Positions 1 to 9,943 of a stretch of DNA of 64,000 bases are shown here, piece after piece. Position numbers and translations under genes: made by a program. The DNA is from UBA8190 sp003453695 (GTDB taxonomy: Bacteria > Actinomycetota > Acidimicrobiia > Acidimicrobiales > UBA8190), in the NCBI GenBank assembly GCA_036796975.1, contig DAIRBY010000001.1:62001-126000 (forward strand). Direction: 5' to 3'. The number at the start of each line of letters is the position of its first letter. Position 1 is the stretch's first letter. Under the pieces are notes generated by a model. That model was not told the DNA's origin. It searched no databases and saw only the letters and a program-made list of their open reading frames with translations.

Positions 1-855
1 GCCGACGACGAGCACCGACAGCACGGGGAGGATGGCCACCAGCGACGTGTTGATGGACCGGGCCAGCGTCTGGTTCATCGACAGGTTGACGACGTCCTCG
101 TAGGTCATGCGCCCCGTCGCCCCGAGCCCCTTCGTGTTCTCCCCCACGCGGTCGAAGACGACCACGGTGTCGTACAGCGAGTACCCGAGGATGGTGAGGA
201 CGGCTACCACGGTGTCGGGCGTCACCTGCAGGCCGGACAGCGAGTAGACGCCGGCCACGACGAGCAGGTCGTGGAGGACCGCCGCCAGAGCCGCCACGGC
301 CATCTTCCACTCGAAGCGAAACGAGATGTACACGACCACGACGACGAAGAAGATGATCACGGCCAGGATCGCCTTCTTGGTGATGTCGCTCCCCCACGTG
401 GGCCCGACCGAGGTGATGTTGGCGCGCGCCTGCGCGGCGGGCGTGTTGGTCAAGGTGGCCAGCGCCCCGGCCACGCGCTGCTCGGTGGCGTTGGCCTGCG
501 CCGTGGTCTGGCCCTTCAGGTCGGCCTGCACCTGGAGCGTGGCGTTCGAGCCCACCCCCAGGACCTCTACCGACGAGGGGACCACCCCTGCCGCCTTGAC
601 GGCGTTGGTGGCGGCCGTGGTGGTCACGCCGTGGGCGGGCACCTGCCACGAGGTGCCGCCCTTGAAGTCGATGCCCAGGTTGAGCCCGCGCGTGCTCAGC
701 GAGACGAGTCCCGCGGCGATGACGATGCCCGAGAGCAGGTACCACAGCCGCCGGCGGCCCACGAAGTCGAAGGAGGTCTCCCCGCGGTACAGGCGCACCA
801 GGGCGTTGTGGCGCCGGGGCGCCGGTGCCAGTGCCTCGTCGACGGTGGTCGTCAT
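1..855 (-). CDS. secF: Protein translocase subunit SecF (3' part cut by window edge)
   Basis: SecF is a membrane subunit of the SecDF complex, which uses the proton gradient to help pull exported proteins through SecYEG. The first 285 codons are visible; the C-terminus lies beyond position 1. The translation shows a first membrane segment near residue 35 (LWYLLSGIVIAAGLVSLS), the family motif GIDFKGGT, a periplasmic region, then membrane segments including AVIIFFVVVVVYISFRF and the conserved VVVFDRVGEN loop. The ATG at 855 overlaps the secD stop by four bases (ATGA), so the two are translationally coupled. Identity is secure; only the end is missing. Confidence 0.95.
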   Translation of the reverse strand, partial: MTTTVDEALAPAPRRHNALVRLYRGETSFDFVGRRRLWYLLSGIVIAAGLVSLSTRGLNLGIDFKGGTSWQVPAHGVTTTAATNAVKAAGVVPSSVEVLGVGSNATLQVQADLKGQTTAQANATEQRVAGALATLTNTPAAQARANITSVGPTWGSDITKKAILAVIIFFVVVVVYISFRFEWKMAVAALAAVLHDLLVVAGVYSLSGLQVTPDTVVAVLTILGYSLYDTVVVFDRVGENTKGLGATGRMTYEDVVNLSMNQTLARSINTSLVAILPVLSVLVVG

Positions 856-2381
856 GCCGTCAACCCCTGCTCGGATGCCAGTCCCCGGGCGATGCCGATG
901 ACGGGGGCGTCGGTGACGGCCCGGCTGCGCCCGAGAAGGATGACGAGCGGCCTGGTGAAGGCGAGCGTCATGCCGAGGTCGAGCAGTGTGGACAGCCCGA
1001 GGAAGAAGGCGAAGCCCTTCACCGTGCCCACAGACAGCAGGTACAGCACCACCGCCGCGCCCAGCGAGACCAGGTCGGCGGCGAGCACGGTGCGGAAGGC
1101 ACCGCGGAAGCTCTTGTCAACGCTGGTGCGCACCGAGCGACCGGCGCGCGCTTCGTCCTTCAACCGTTCGAAGTACACGATGTAGGAGTCGACGGTGATG
1201 CCGACGGACACGATGAGCCCGGTGATGCCGGCCAGGTCCAGGGTGAGGTTGAGCGAGGTGTGTCCGAGGGCGGAGATGATCGCCCACAACAGCGCGGCGG
1301 TGAGCACCAGCCCCGACACCACCACCACGCCCAGGGCCCGGTAGTAGAAGATCATGTACAGAAGCACGAGCACGAGCCCGCCGATGCCGGCGGCGAGCCC
1401 CGCCTTCAAGGAGGACTTGCCCAGCGTCGGCGACACCGTGGTCTTGTCCAGCTGCTTGAGGGGCACGGGCAGCGAGCCGTAGTTGAGCACCAGGGCCAGG
1501 TTCTGGGCGCTCGTCTGGGTGAAGTTGCCGCTGATCTGGACCTTGCCGGCGAACGACTGGAAGGAGGCGTTGGTCGGCTGCGTGAGAGGTGCCGACTGCA
1601 CGCTGCCGTCCAGGTCGATGCCGATGAGCTGGTGGAAGTACTTCTGCGCCAGGGCGTCCCACTTGGGAGAGCCCGACGAGGTCAGGCTCACGTTCACCAC
1701 CCAGGCTCCGCCCACGAACTGACCCACGGCGGAGCCGGGGGAGATGGCGGTGCCGGTGAGGGCGGTCGGCCCGAGGAGGTAGCGGTCGCCTCCTGCGCCT
1801 TGGATCGGCACCAGGACGTTGTCAGCGGGATGGGTGTCGTTGTACTGCGGGGACGTGGTGGGCGACTTGGACAGCGCCGGGTCGGCCGGGATGCTCGACA
1901 GGTTGGTGTTGTAGCCGCCCGACGCCGTGGAGCTGGGCGACACCGTCAGGTTGGGTGCCTGAAGCGAGTACTGGCTCGACGAGCACGAGCCGGGTAGTCC
2001 CGGGGTGGCCGTGGCCGTCTTGGTGGGCGCCGGCCCGGCCAGGCACAGCACCGGACGGAACTGGAGCTGGGCGGTCTCGCCTATCAAGTTGATGACCGAC
2101 TGCGGGTTCCTGATGCCGGGCAGCTGCACGACCACGTCCCCGCCTTGGGAGCTCACCGTCGCCCCCGACACGCCCGCGGCGTCGACACGGTTGCGGATGA
2201 TGTCGACGGTGGTGTTCATGTTGGCCGTGCTGATCCGGTGCGCCGGCTGGTAGACGACCTGCGACCCCCCGGCCAGGTCGAGCCCCAGCTTGGGTGACCA
2301 GCGGGCTCCCAGGGCGGCACCGAAGGCGGCCAGCGTGATCACCAGGGTGGCGAGCAGGCTGACCACGAGGGGGCGCTTCAC
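852..2381 (-). CDS. secD: Protein translocase subunit SecD
   Basis: SecD partners SecF in proton-driven late steps of Sec export. The 509-residue product has an N-terminal membrane helix (about residues 5-25), the GLDLAGGSQVVYQ motif, a large extracytoplasmic domain (about 50-300, with Ser/Thr/Pro-rich loops) and a C-terminal five-helix bundle. The bundle contains ITGLIVSVGITVDSYIVYFE, the counterpart of the usual [22 protein letters not shown] motif. The start overlaps the end of yajC by four bases and the end overlaps the secF start, giving a tight yajC-secD-secF operon. Length fits actinobacterial SecD. Confidence 0.95.
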   Translation of the reverse strand: MKRPLVVSLLATLVITLAAFGAALGARWSPKLGLDLAGGSQVVYQPAHRISTANMNTTVDIIRNRVDAAGVSGATVSSQGGDVVVQLPGIRNPQSVINLIGETAQLQFRPVLCLAGPAPTKTATATPGLPGSCSSSQYSLQAPNLTVSPSSTASGGYNTNLSSIPADPALSKSPTTSPQYNDTHPADNVLVPIQGAGGDRYLLGPTALTGTAISPGSAVGQFVGGAWVVNVSLTSSGSPKWDALAQKYFHQLIGIDLDGSVQSAPLTQPTNASFQSFAGKVQISGNFTQTSAQNLALVLNYGSLPVPLKQLDKTTVSPTLGKSSLKAGLAAGIGGLVLVLLYMIFYYRALGVVVVSGLVLTAALLWAIISALGHTSLNLTLDLAGITGLIVSVGITVDSYIVYFERLKDEARAGRSVRTSVDKSFRGAFRTVLAADLVSLGAAVVLYLLSVGTVKGFAFFLGLSTLLDLGMTLAFTRPLVILLGRSRAVTDAPVIGIARGLASEQGLTA

Positions 2382-2905
2382 GGCTGGTCCTCCCCGTCGT
2401 GCCGGGCGCCGGCGTCGTCGTCGGGGGCGTCGGTCCCCGGCTCGGCATCGGTGCGGGACCCGTTGTGCCCCTCGGCGTCGGCAGAGCCCTCGAAGGCGGT
2501 GCCGCTGTGGTCGGCGCCGCCCTCGAGCTCGTGATGGGCGGCGTGCTCGTCCTCGTCGGTCCAGCTCTCCTCGGGGGCCTCGGTCTCGGGGGTGATGCGC
2601 CGGGCGATGGTCGAGCGCAGCACGGTGATCCGGGTGCCGGGGGCGGTCTCGATGGTGACCCGGTCCTCCATGACGTCCAGCACGGTGCCGAAGATCCCCG
2701 CCCCGGTCAGCACCTCGTCGCCGGGGACGATCTCCTGCAGCGTCTCACGCTGACGCCGTGCTGCGGCGGAACGGGGCCGGATGAACAGGAAGTAGGCGGC
2801 CAGGCCGATGATGACGATGAAGATCAGCGACGCAGCGCTGCTCCCTGCAGAGGGCGAAGTCGTTTTCGACGAGGCCGCCACCAGCGCGACGGCGAGAAGG
2901 TCCAT
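2378..2905 (-). CDS. yajC: Preprotein translocase accessory subunit YajC
   Basis: YajC is a small single-pass membrane protein that copurifies with SecDF. Residues 22-45 form the membrane anchor, ending in the family signature FLFIRPRS. The soluble YajC core follows (EIVPGDEVLTGAGIFGTVLD and a basic, beta-rich stretch to about residue 105). At 175 residues it is longer than the roughly 110 of Proteobacterial YajC. The extra C-terminal tail is rich in Asp, Glu and Gly and looks disordered, a common feature of actinobacterial homologues. It is the first gene of the yajC-secD-secF unit. The 122 bases between it and ruvB hold no gene. Confidence 0.92.
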   Translation of the reverse strand: MDLLAVALVAASSKTTSPSAGSSAASLIFIVIIGLAAYFLFIRPRSAAARRQRETLQEIVPGDEVLTGAGIFGTVLDVMEDRVTIETAPGTRITVLRSTIARRITPETEAPEESWTDEDEHAAHHELEGGADHSGTAFEGSADAEGHNGSRTDAEPGTDAPDDDAGARHDGEDQP

Positions 2906-3027
2906 GGAACGGGGTTGCTCCGGCTCTTTTCCGAACGCAAGACCCTAGCCCAGGGACCCTCCGAGCAGCGGGCGCCACACGGCGCGTGCCGGGGGAACGT
3001 GCAGGAGTGGACCAGCGGTGCCGGCCC

Positions 3028-4110
<1,083 letters not shown>

Positions 4111-4120
4111 GGCCGCTCCC

Positions 4121-4720
4121 TCACCGCGCCGCTGCCAGCTCGCGCAGCGCCAGGCGGAGCACGTCCTCCACGGGCCCGTCGTCGGGCAGGCCCACCAGGG
4201 CCTGGCGGATCTCGTCGGGCCCGTAGCCGAGCTCGGCCAAGGCGGCACGCACGTCCTGGCGGACACCGGGGACGGCGCCGTTCGAACCCGGCACCGAGCG
4301 CTCGGCGAGGTCGGGGACCTGGAGCCGGGAGCGAAGGTCGAGCACGAGCCGGGCCGCCGTCTTGCGCCCCACGCCGGGGACGCTGCACAGCACGTCGAGG
4401 TCCTCCTCGAGCACGGCTCGCGCCAGGTCGGGGGGGCTGAGCATGGACAGCACCGCCAGGGCCAGGGCCGGGCCCACGCCGTGGGCGGCGAGCAGTGCCT
4501 CGAAGCAGCGGCGCGCCTCGATGCTGTCGAAGCCGTACAGCACGATGGCGTCCTCCCGCACGTGGGTGTGGACGTGCAGCGCCAGCTCCTCGCCGTCGGC
4601 GCCGACGGCCGCCAGCAGCGGTGCCGGCACACTGACCCGGTACCCGACGCCCGACACGTCGAGCAGGAGCTCGCCGTCGGCGAGGCGAGCCACGACGCGG
4701 CCTCGCAACCACCCGATCAC
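4121..4720 (-). CDS. ruvA: Holliday junction DNA helicase subunit RuvA
   Basis: RuvA binds the four-way junction as a tetramer and loads RuvB. The 199-residue protein has the three usual parts: an N-terminal OB-fold starting with the classic IGWLRGRV, a middle domain with tandem helix-hairpin-helix motifs (LCSVPGVGRKTAARLVLDL), and a C-terminal RuvB-contact domain (ALAELGYGPDEIRQAL). The frame extends further upstream, but a GTG at 4720 places the start exactly where family members begin. It sits between ruvC and ruvB with short gaps of 13 and 10 bases. Confidence 0.95.
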   Translation of the reverse strand: MIGWLRGRVVARLADGELLLDVSGVGYRVSVPAPLLAAVGADGEELALHVHTHVREDAIVLYGFDSIEARRCFEALLAAHGVGPALALAVLSMLSPPDLARAVLEEDLDVLCSVPGVGRKTAARLVLDLRSRLQVPDLAERSVPGSNGAVPGVRQDVRAALAELGYGPDEIRQALVGLPDDGPVEDVLRLALRELAAAR

Positions 4721-4733
4721 CGTGCTCCTCCGC

Positions 4734-5243
4734 TCACCGGGCGCTTCCCGTGGCCGCCTGCAGCGCCTGGCGCAGGCGCCCGGCGCCGAGATGGCACACG
4801 GCGAGGGCCAGGGCGTCGGCAACGTCGGGCGGGCGGGGCGGGTCTCCCAGGCCGAGGACGGCGGCCACCATGCGCTGCACCTGCTCCTTGGTGGCGGCCC
4901 CGTAGCCGACGACAGCCATCTTCACCTCGTTGGCGGAGTACTGGGCCACGGGGCACCCGGATTCCGATGCGGCCAGCAGGGCCACCCCGGCGGCCTGGCC
5001 GGTGGCCATGGCGGTGCGGGCGTTGGTCTGGAAGAGCACCCGCTCGACCACCACGGCGTCGGGCTCGCACTCGGTCACGAGGGCGCGCAGCTCGGCGTGC
5101 AGCAGGCGCAGGCGCTCGGGCAGCTCGAGCGCGGTGTCGGTGCGGACGACCCCGCCCACCACGGCGTGCAGGTCGGAGCCGCGACGGCGCACCCCCCCGT
5201 AGCCGCACCGGGACAGGCCGGGGTCGATGCCCAGCACGAACAT
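4734..5243 (-). CDS. ruvC: Crossover junction endodeoxyribonuclease RuvC
   Basis: RuvC resolves Holliday junctions by paired nicks. The 169-residue product shows the RNase-H-like active-site residues: the first Asp in LGIDPGLSRCGYG, a Glu in VVVERVLF, and the paired acidic C-terminal residues in PDVADALALAVCH. It is the promoter-proximal gene of the ruvCAB operon. An 80-base gap separates it from yebC, the usual actinobacterial neighbour. Confidence 0.95.
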   Translation of the reverse strand: MFVLGIDPGLSRCGYGGVRRRGSDLHAVVGGVVRTDTALELPERLRLLHAELRALVTECEPDAVVVERVLFQTNARTAMATGQAAGVALLAASESGCPVAQYSANEVKMAVVGYGAATKEQVQRMVAAVLGLGDPPRPPDVADALALAVCHLGAGRLRQALQAATGSAR

Positions 5244-5324
5244 GCGTTCGACCCTACCAACGGGCCGCGACAGGAGGGTGGACCGCCGCCGCCTGCCGAT
5301 CCGGGGTGGCGGCGCCGAGAGCCG

Positions 5325-6077
5325 TCAGTCGGCGGCCGCCGCCGCCAGGATGTCGTCGGGGATGTCGAAGTTCGACCACACGTTCTGGACGTCGTCCAGG
5401 TCGTCGAGGGACTCGAGGAGGCGGAGCACCTTCTTGGCCTCCGATTCCTCCGCCAAGGGCACGGTGGTGTTGGCGACCAGGGCCAGCTCGGCGGACTCCG
5501 GGGTCATGCCCGCCGTGGCCAGCGCGTCCCGCACGGCGGCGAGGTCGGCGGGTGCGGTGGTGAGGACCCAGCCCTCTCCCTCGTCGGAGAGGTCCTCGGC
5601 CCCCGCCTCCAGCCCCACCTCCATGATGGCGTCCTCGTCGAGGGACCGGTCGAGCTGGATCTGGCCCTTGCGGGCGAACTGCCACGACACCGACCCGGGC
5701 TCGGCGGTCGATCCGCCCCCCCGGCTGAAGACGTTGCGCACCTCGGCGCCGGTGCGGTTGCGGTTGTCGGTCAGCGCCTCGACGATGACGGCCACCCCGC
5801 CCGGGGCGTACCCCTCGTAGGTCACGGGCTCGTATCGCACGCCCTCCAGGTCGCCTGTGCCGCGCTTGATGGCCCGCTCGATGGTGTCGAGGGGCACGGA
5901 GGCGGCACGCGCCTTGTCGAACATCGTCCGCAGGGTGGCATTGGCGGTGATGTCGCCGCCGCCCTCTCGGGCCGCCACCTCGAGCTGGCGGATGACCTTG
6001 GCGAACACCTTGGCCCTGGCCTTGTCCACCGCTGCTTTGCGGTGCTTGGTGGTGGCCCACTTGGAGTGGCCCGACAT
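5325..6077 (-). CDS. yebC: YebC/PmpR family regulatory protein
   Basis: YebC-family proteins are cytoplasmic and were long annotated as transcriptional regulators; some members relieve ribosome stalling on proline-rich motifs. The 250-residue product begins with the invariant MSGHSKWATTKHRKAAVDKA and carries the acidic and Gly-rich signatures of the three-domain fold (YEGYAPGGVAVIVEALTDNR, RNRTGAEVRNVFSRGGG). Length matches the family. The start lies three bases from the pdxT stop and the gene precedes ruvC, as in many actinobacteria. Confidence 0.95.
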   Translation of the reverse strand: MSGHSKWATTKHRKAAVDKARAKVFAKVIRQLEVAAREGGGDITANATLRTMFDKARAASVPLDTIERAIKRGTGDLEGVRYEPVTYEGYAPGGVAVIVEALTDNRNRTGAEVRNVFSRGGGSTAEPGSVSWQFARKGQIQLDRSLDEDAIMEVGLEAGAEDLSDEGEGWVLTTAPADLAAVRDALATAGMTPESAELALVANTTVPLAEESEAKKVLRLLESLDDLDDVQNVWSNFDIPDDILAAAAAD

Positions 6078-6080
6078 GTC

Positions 6081-6689
6081 TTACCGTCCTCTCTCTTCGA
6101 TCATCGACAGGAACAAGGCGTGCAGGCGCCGGTCGGCGGTCAGCTCCGGATGGAAGGCCGACACCAGCACCGGGCCCTGCCGGCACAGCACGGGAACGAC
6201 CGAGCCGTCGTAGGCGGCCGGATGCTCGATCGTCGCCAGCACGTCGACGTCCTCCCCCACCCGGTCCACGAGCGGGGCGCGGATGAAGACGGCGTGCAGC
6301 GGTCCTCCTTCGAGCACGGGCACGTCGAGGTCGCTCTCGAAGGAGGCGAGCTGCCGGCCGAAGCCGTTGCGGCGCACGCCGATGTCCACGGCGCCATAGG
6401 TGCGCTGGTCGGGGCGACCGCCCGACACCGAGGTGGCCATGAGGATCATCCCCGCGCACGTGCCGAAGGCGGGAAGCCCGCCGTCGAGCTCTTTGCGCAG
6501 GGGCTCGGCCAACCCCGAGGACTCGAGCAGCACCGACATGGTGGTGGACTCGCCACCGGGGAGGATCAGGGCGTCGAGGCCGGGCAGGTCCTCGGGACGA
6601 CGGACGCCACGAGCCCGGACGCCGAGGTCAGCGAGGGCGGCCAGGTGCTCGCCGACGTCGCCCTGGAGCGCCAGGACGCCCACCAGCAC
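6081..6689 (-). CDS. pdxT: Pyridoxal 5'-phosphate synthase glutaminase subunit PdxT
   Basis: PdxT hydrolyses glutamine and passes ammonia to PdxS for de novo vitamin B6 synthesis. The 202-residue class I amidotransferase shows the N-terminal VGVLALQGDVGEH motif, the LPGGEST turn, the nucleophile Cys in FGTCAGMILM, and the His-Glu pair of the catalytic triad in SAFHPELTAD. It follows pdxS by 54 bases on the same strand, so the two subunits are co-transcribed. Confidence 0.95.
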   Translation of the reverse strand: MLVGVLALQGDVGEHLAALADLGVRARGVRRPEDLPGLDALILPGGESTTMSVLLESSGLAEPLRKELDGGLPAFGTCAGMILMATSVSGGRPDQRTYGAVDIGVRRNGFGRQLASFESDLDVPVLEGGPLHAVFIRAPLVDRVGEDVDVLATIEHPAAYDGSVVPVLCRQGPVLVSAFHPELTADRRLHALFLSMIEERGR

Positions 6690-6743
6690 CTGGGGGCACC
6701 TCGTTGCCGGCGGCGCCGGCGCTGGAGCGGGGCACAGCCGCGC

Positions 6744-7628
6744 TCACCAGCCCCGCTCGGCCATGCGCTGGTCGAGGGCGGCGGTCTCCAGGCCGGGCAT
6801 GGGCGCGCCCAACCCGCGGCTCACCTTGGCCACGATCTCGGCGTCCTCGAAGTGGGTGGTGGCTTCCACGATGGCCCGCGCCCGGCGAGCGGGGTCCTCG
6901 CTCTTGAAGATGCCCGAGCCCACGAACACGGCCTCTGCCCCGAGCTGCATGACCAGCGCCGTGTCGGCAGGTGTGGCGATGCCCCCGGCGCAGAAGAGCG
7001 GCACGGGAAGGCGTCCCGTGTCGGCTACTTCGGCGACGAGGTCGACGGGCGCGGCCAGGCGCTTGGCCCAGCCGTAACGCTCGGCCGAGTCGGCCTGGCC
7101 CACGGCCCGGATGTCTCCCAGGATGGACCGGAGGTGCCGGACGGCCTCGACGATGTTGCCGGTGCCGGCTTCCCCTTTGGAGCGGATCATGGCCGCCCCC
7201 TCGGAGATGCGGCGCAGCGCCTCCCCGAGGTTGGTGGCGCCGCACACGAAGGGGACGCGGAACGCCCATTTGTCGATGTGGTGCGCCTCGTCGGCGGGGG
7301 TGAGCACCTCGCTCTCGTCGACGTAGTCCACCTCCAGGGCCTCGAGCACCTGCGCCTCGGCGAAATGGCCGATTCGGGCCTTGGCCATCACCGGGATGGT
7401 CACCGCCTGCTTGATGCCCTCGATGAGGGAGGGGTCGCTCATGCGGGCCACCCCTCCCTGGGCACGGATGTCGGCGGGCACACGCTCGAGCGCCATGACG
7501 GCGACGGCCCCGGCATCCTCGGCGATGCGAGCCTGCTCGGGCGTGACCACGTCCATGATCACGCCGCCTCGGAGCATCTCGGCCAATCCGCGCTTGACGC
7601 GCGTCGTCGCGGTTCGCTGCTCGTCCAC
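6744..7628 (-). CDS. pdxS: Pyridoxal 5'-phosphate synthase subunit PdxS
   Basis: PdxS is the (beta/alpha)8 synthase subunit that builds PLP from ribose 5-phosphate, glyceraldehyde 3-phosphate and ammonia. Visible signatures are VKRGLAEMLRGGVIMDVV with the Schiff-base region, VMALERVPADIRAQGGVARM, and the second catalytic lysine in PVMAKARIGHFAEAQ. The open frame runs far upstream into other genes, but family homology begins at the GTG at 7628, giving a normal 294 residues. It is followed by pdxT. Confidence 0.95.
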   Translation of the reverse strand: MDEQRTATTRVKRGLAEMLRGGVIMDVVTPEQARIAEDAGAVAVMALERVPADIRAQGGVARMSDPSLIEGIKQAVTIPVMAKARIGHFAEAQVLEALEVDYVDESEVLTPADEAHHIDKWAFRVPFVCGATNLGEALRRISEGAAMIRSKGEAGTGNIVEAVRHLRSILGDIRAVGQADSAERYGWAKRLAAPVDLVAEVADTGRLPVPLFCAGGIATPADTALVMQLGAEAVFVGSGIFKSEDPARRARAIVEATTHFEDAEIVAKVSRGLGAPMPGLETAALDQRMAERGW

Positions 7629-7675
7629 GAGCTGCAGTTTACCGCCGGGCTGCTTCGGCCCTCGTGGGTGCCCCC

Positions 7676-8767
7676 TCACCACTCGTCGAGTGCAGCGATG
7701 CGGACCGCCGTGGCGTCGAGCTGCCCGGTGACGTCGTCCCCGCCGGTTGGTCCGCCCCCCCGTCCCGGGAGCGGCACCGTGAAGAGCCAGCGGGTGACCT
7801 GCCCGGCACGACGGTGGGCCAAGGATCCGCTGTCGGGCCCGCCCCCGTCGGGCATGGCCCGCCACAGCCGGTCGAGGGCCTGACGCAGGCCGGGCGGATA
7901 GCGCGTCACCGACACGGCATGGCGGTCGGCCTCGAACTCGCGGCCGTGGCCGGCCAGGGCGTACACGGTAGAGCCGGTCCCCGGCGGCACCCGGAGGATC
8001 AGCACCAGGGCGGCCGCCACGGAGGCGGGGGCGGTGTCGCCCCGTTTCAAGTGGGCGAGCTCGTGGGCGAGGACGCCTTCCAGCGCCACCGGGTCGAGAA
8101 GGGGCAGCAGGCCCCGGGTGAGCACGAGGGCTCCGTCTTTGGGCCCGCGCCCCACGGCCATGGCGCCGGGGACGTCGTCGTCGATCAGATAGATGGCGGG
8201 GACGGGCAGGCCCATGGTGGCGCACAACCCCTCGACCTGTGTGCAGGGCCCGGGGACTTCGGCTTCGTCCACCAGACGGGCCCCGAGCGCCCGAAGCACC
8301 ATCCGGGGCGAGGCGCGCCACAGCACCGCGCCGCACACCCCGGCGGCGGCGGCGCCCACCACGACGCCGGCCACGAGTGCCGAGGCGGCGCCGCCCACGA
8401 TCACCCCGACGAGCAACACCACGACCGCCGGCAGGGCGGCGATCGTCACCGCCCGCCGTCTGTTGCGCGCCACCACGCTCGACAGCTCGTCGGCGGCGGT
8501 GTCAGGGGACGGGGCCGTGTCGGCAGGGGCGGCGAGAAGGGACTCGGCGAGCTCGTCGGCTGCCGACTGCGCCCGTGAGGAGGACGTGCCGCCGCGGCGC
8601 GACGAGGACGTCGGCCGTCCGGGCGACCGGTTCTGGCGGGGCGGGGCCGGCCTGGCCCCGGCACTGCGCCCCGAGCTCCGGGGTCGCTGCCGTCGTCTGT
8701 TGCGGGAAGCCCCCGAGCGCGACCCGGAGCCGGACGGCTGCTTGCGGGGCTCGAGAGGATCGGGCAT
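7676..8767 (-). CDS. M48 family zinc metalloprotease (HtpX-like), membrane-anchored
   Basis: The 363-residue protein is a predicted membrane protease. It opens with about 100 polar, Arg/Ser-rich residues. Two adjacent hydrophobic segments (about 106-128 and 130-149) precede an M48 catalytic domain with the zinc motif HELAH at 235-239 and a downstream Glu ligand in GREFEADRHA. HtpX-like enzymes degrade misfolded membrane proteins; the substrate here is unknown. The long basic N-terminus is not typical of HtpX and is probably cytoplasmic. It sits between pdxS and the PimA-like gene on the same strand. Confidence 0.85.
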   Translation of the reverse strand: MPDPLEPRKQPSGSGSRSGASRNRRRQRPRSSGRSAGARPAPPRQNRSPGRPTSSSRRGGTSSSRAQSAADELAESLLAAPADTAPSPDTAADELSSVVARNRRRAVTIAALPAVVVLLVGVIVGGAASALVAGVVVGAAAAGVCGAVLWRASPRMVLRALGARLVDEAEVPGPCTQVEGLCATMGLPVPAIYLIDDDVPGAMAVGRGPKDGALVLTRGLLPLLDPVALEGVLAHELAHLKRGDTAPASVAAALVLILRVPPGTGSTVYALAGHGREFEADRHAVSVTRYPPGLRQALDRLWRAMPDGGGPDSGSLAHRRAGQVTRWLFTVPLPGRGGGPTGGDDVTGQLDATAVRIAALDEW

Positions 8768-8779
8768 GAAGAGCGAATT

Positions 8780-9898
8780 CTACGGTGCCGCCGGCGCCGG
8801 GCCCGTGTCGAGCGTGGCCCGGTACACCTCGAGATAGCGCTCGGCGACGGCGTCCATCGACCAGTGCCGCCCGTGGGCCGCGGCGGCCTGCAAGAACGCC
8901 GGCGAGCCCACTCCGCCCGAGGCGCCGGGGGCGAGCACCGTGCCCAGCGCCCCGGCCAGCGCGGCGGCGTCGCCGGGAGGCACGAGCACGCCGTGCGAGC
9001 CCACCACGGCCGCGTATCCCGGGATGTCGCTCGCCACCACGACGGCTCGGGCCGCCATGGCCTCGAGCAGCACCACGCCGAACGACTCGCCGAAACGCGA
9101 CGGCGCGCACAGGGCGGTGGCGGCGACCATGCGTCGGGCCAGCTCGTCGTCGTCGACCCGTCCCAGCCATTCGACGCCGCCCGACGCGCCGAAGCGGTGT
9201 TTGAGCCCCGCCGTCTCGGGGCCCTCCCCCGCCACCCACAGGCGGGCGCCCAGCGCCGGGTCGAGCTGCCCGAAGGCGTCGAGAAGGACGTCGAGCCCCT
9301 TGCGTGGTTCGTGGCGGCCCACGAACACGACCGTCGGTCCTTCGGTGGGCCACGGCTGGGCGGTGGCGAACCGGTCGAGCTCCACCCCGTTGCCGACGAG
9401 GACGTAGTCGCCGCCGACCAGCCGCTGGGCGGTGTGGCGGGCCTGTTCCGACACGGCGGTGCGCGCCGCCAGTCGTGACCCGAGGAGCCGGGCGGCAGGG
9501 GCGAGCAGGCGGACACCTTTCACGTCCCCGGCCCGGTGGAAGGTGCCGACCTTGGGCTCCGGCCGGGCCATGGCCGCCCACGTGGGCCCCGGGGCGAGCG
9601 GCTCGTGGAGGTGCACGACCGCCGGCCGGAGACGCCGCAGCGCCCCGACGACGCGACCGGCGGCGAGCGGGTTCACCGCCAACCTGGCCACCGAGCCGTT
9701 GGCGGGGACGGGAACGGTGCGTCCCAGGGCGACGACGGCACCGGCGGGCAGCCTCGTGTCGGGCAGCGGCGAGTCGACGGGTGCCAGGACCACCGCCTCG
9801 TGCCCGGCGCGCCGCAGCGCCCGCGCCAGGCCGAGGACCTGGCCTTGTACGCCACCGGGCGCCGACAGGCTGTAGGGGCACACCAGCGCCACACGCAT
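8780..9898 (-). CDS. pimA: PimA-like phosphatidylinositol mannosyltransferase (GT4)
   Basis: A GT-B fold glycosyltransferase of family 4. In actinobacteria PimA transfers the first mannose from GDP-mannose to phosphatidylinositol on the cytoplasmic face of the membrane. The 372-residue product starts RVALVCPYSLSAPGGVQGQV, has the N-domain Gly-rich loop and the C-domain EX7E signature in FGESFGVVLLEAM. The frame continues upstream, but the ATG at 9898 gives the normal PimA length and start. Placement with pgsA and a lauroyl-type acyltransferase, although separated here by later insertions, supports PimA over a generic glycosyltransferase. Confidence 0.8.
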   Translation of the reverse strand: MRVALVCPYSLSAPGGVQGQVLGLARALRRAGHEAVVLAPVDSPLPDTRLPAGAVVALGRTVPVPANGSVARLAVNPLAAGRVVGALRRLRPAVVHLHEPLAPGPTWAAMARPEPKVGTFHRAGDVKGVRLLAPAARLLGSRLAARTAVSEQARHTAQRLVGGDYVLVGNGVELDRFATAQPWPTEGPTVVFVGRHEPRKGLDVLLDAFGQLDPALGARLWVAGEGPETAGLKHRFGASGGVEWLGRVDDDELARRMVAATALCAPSRFGESFGVVLLEAMAARAVVVASDIPGYAAVVGSHGVLVPPGDAAALAGALGTVLAPGASGGVGSPAFLQAAAAHGRHWSMDAVAERYLEVYRATLDTGPAPAAP

Positions 9899-9943
9899 CG
9901 TGGGCAGGCTAGGGGCAGCCCGCCACGCGTTAGAAAGGGAGCC

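Noticed and set aside
4362..7883. Very long plus-strand open frame over ruvA, ruvC, yebC, pdxT and pdxS
   Set aside because: It is low-complexity Gly/Arg/His/Ala sequence antisense to well-conserved genes, a usual artefact of high GC content.
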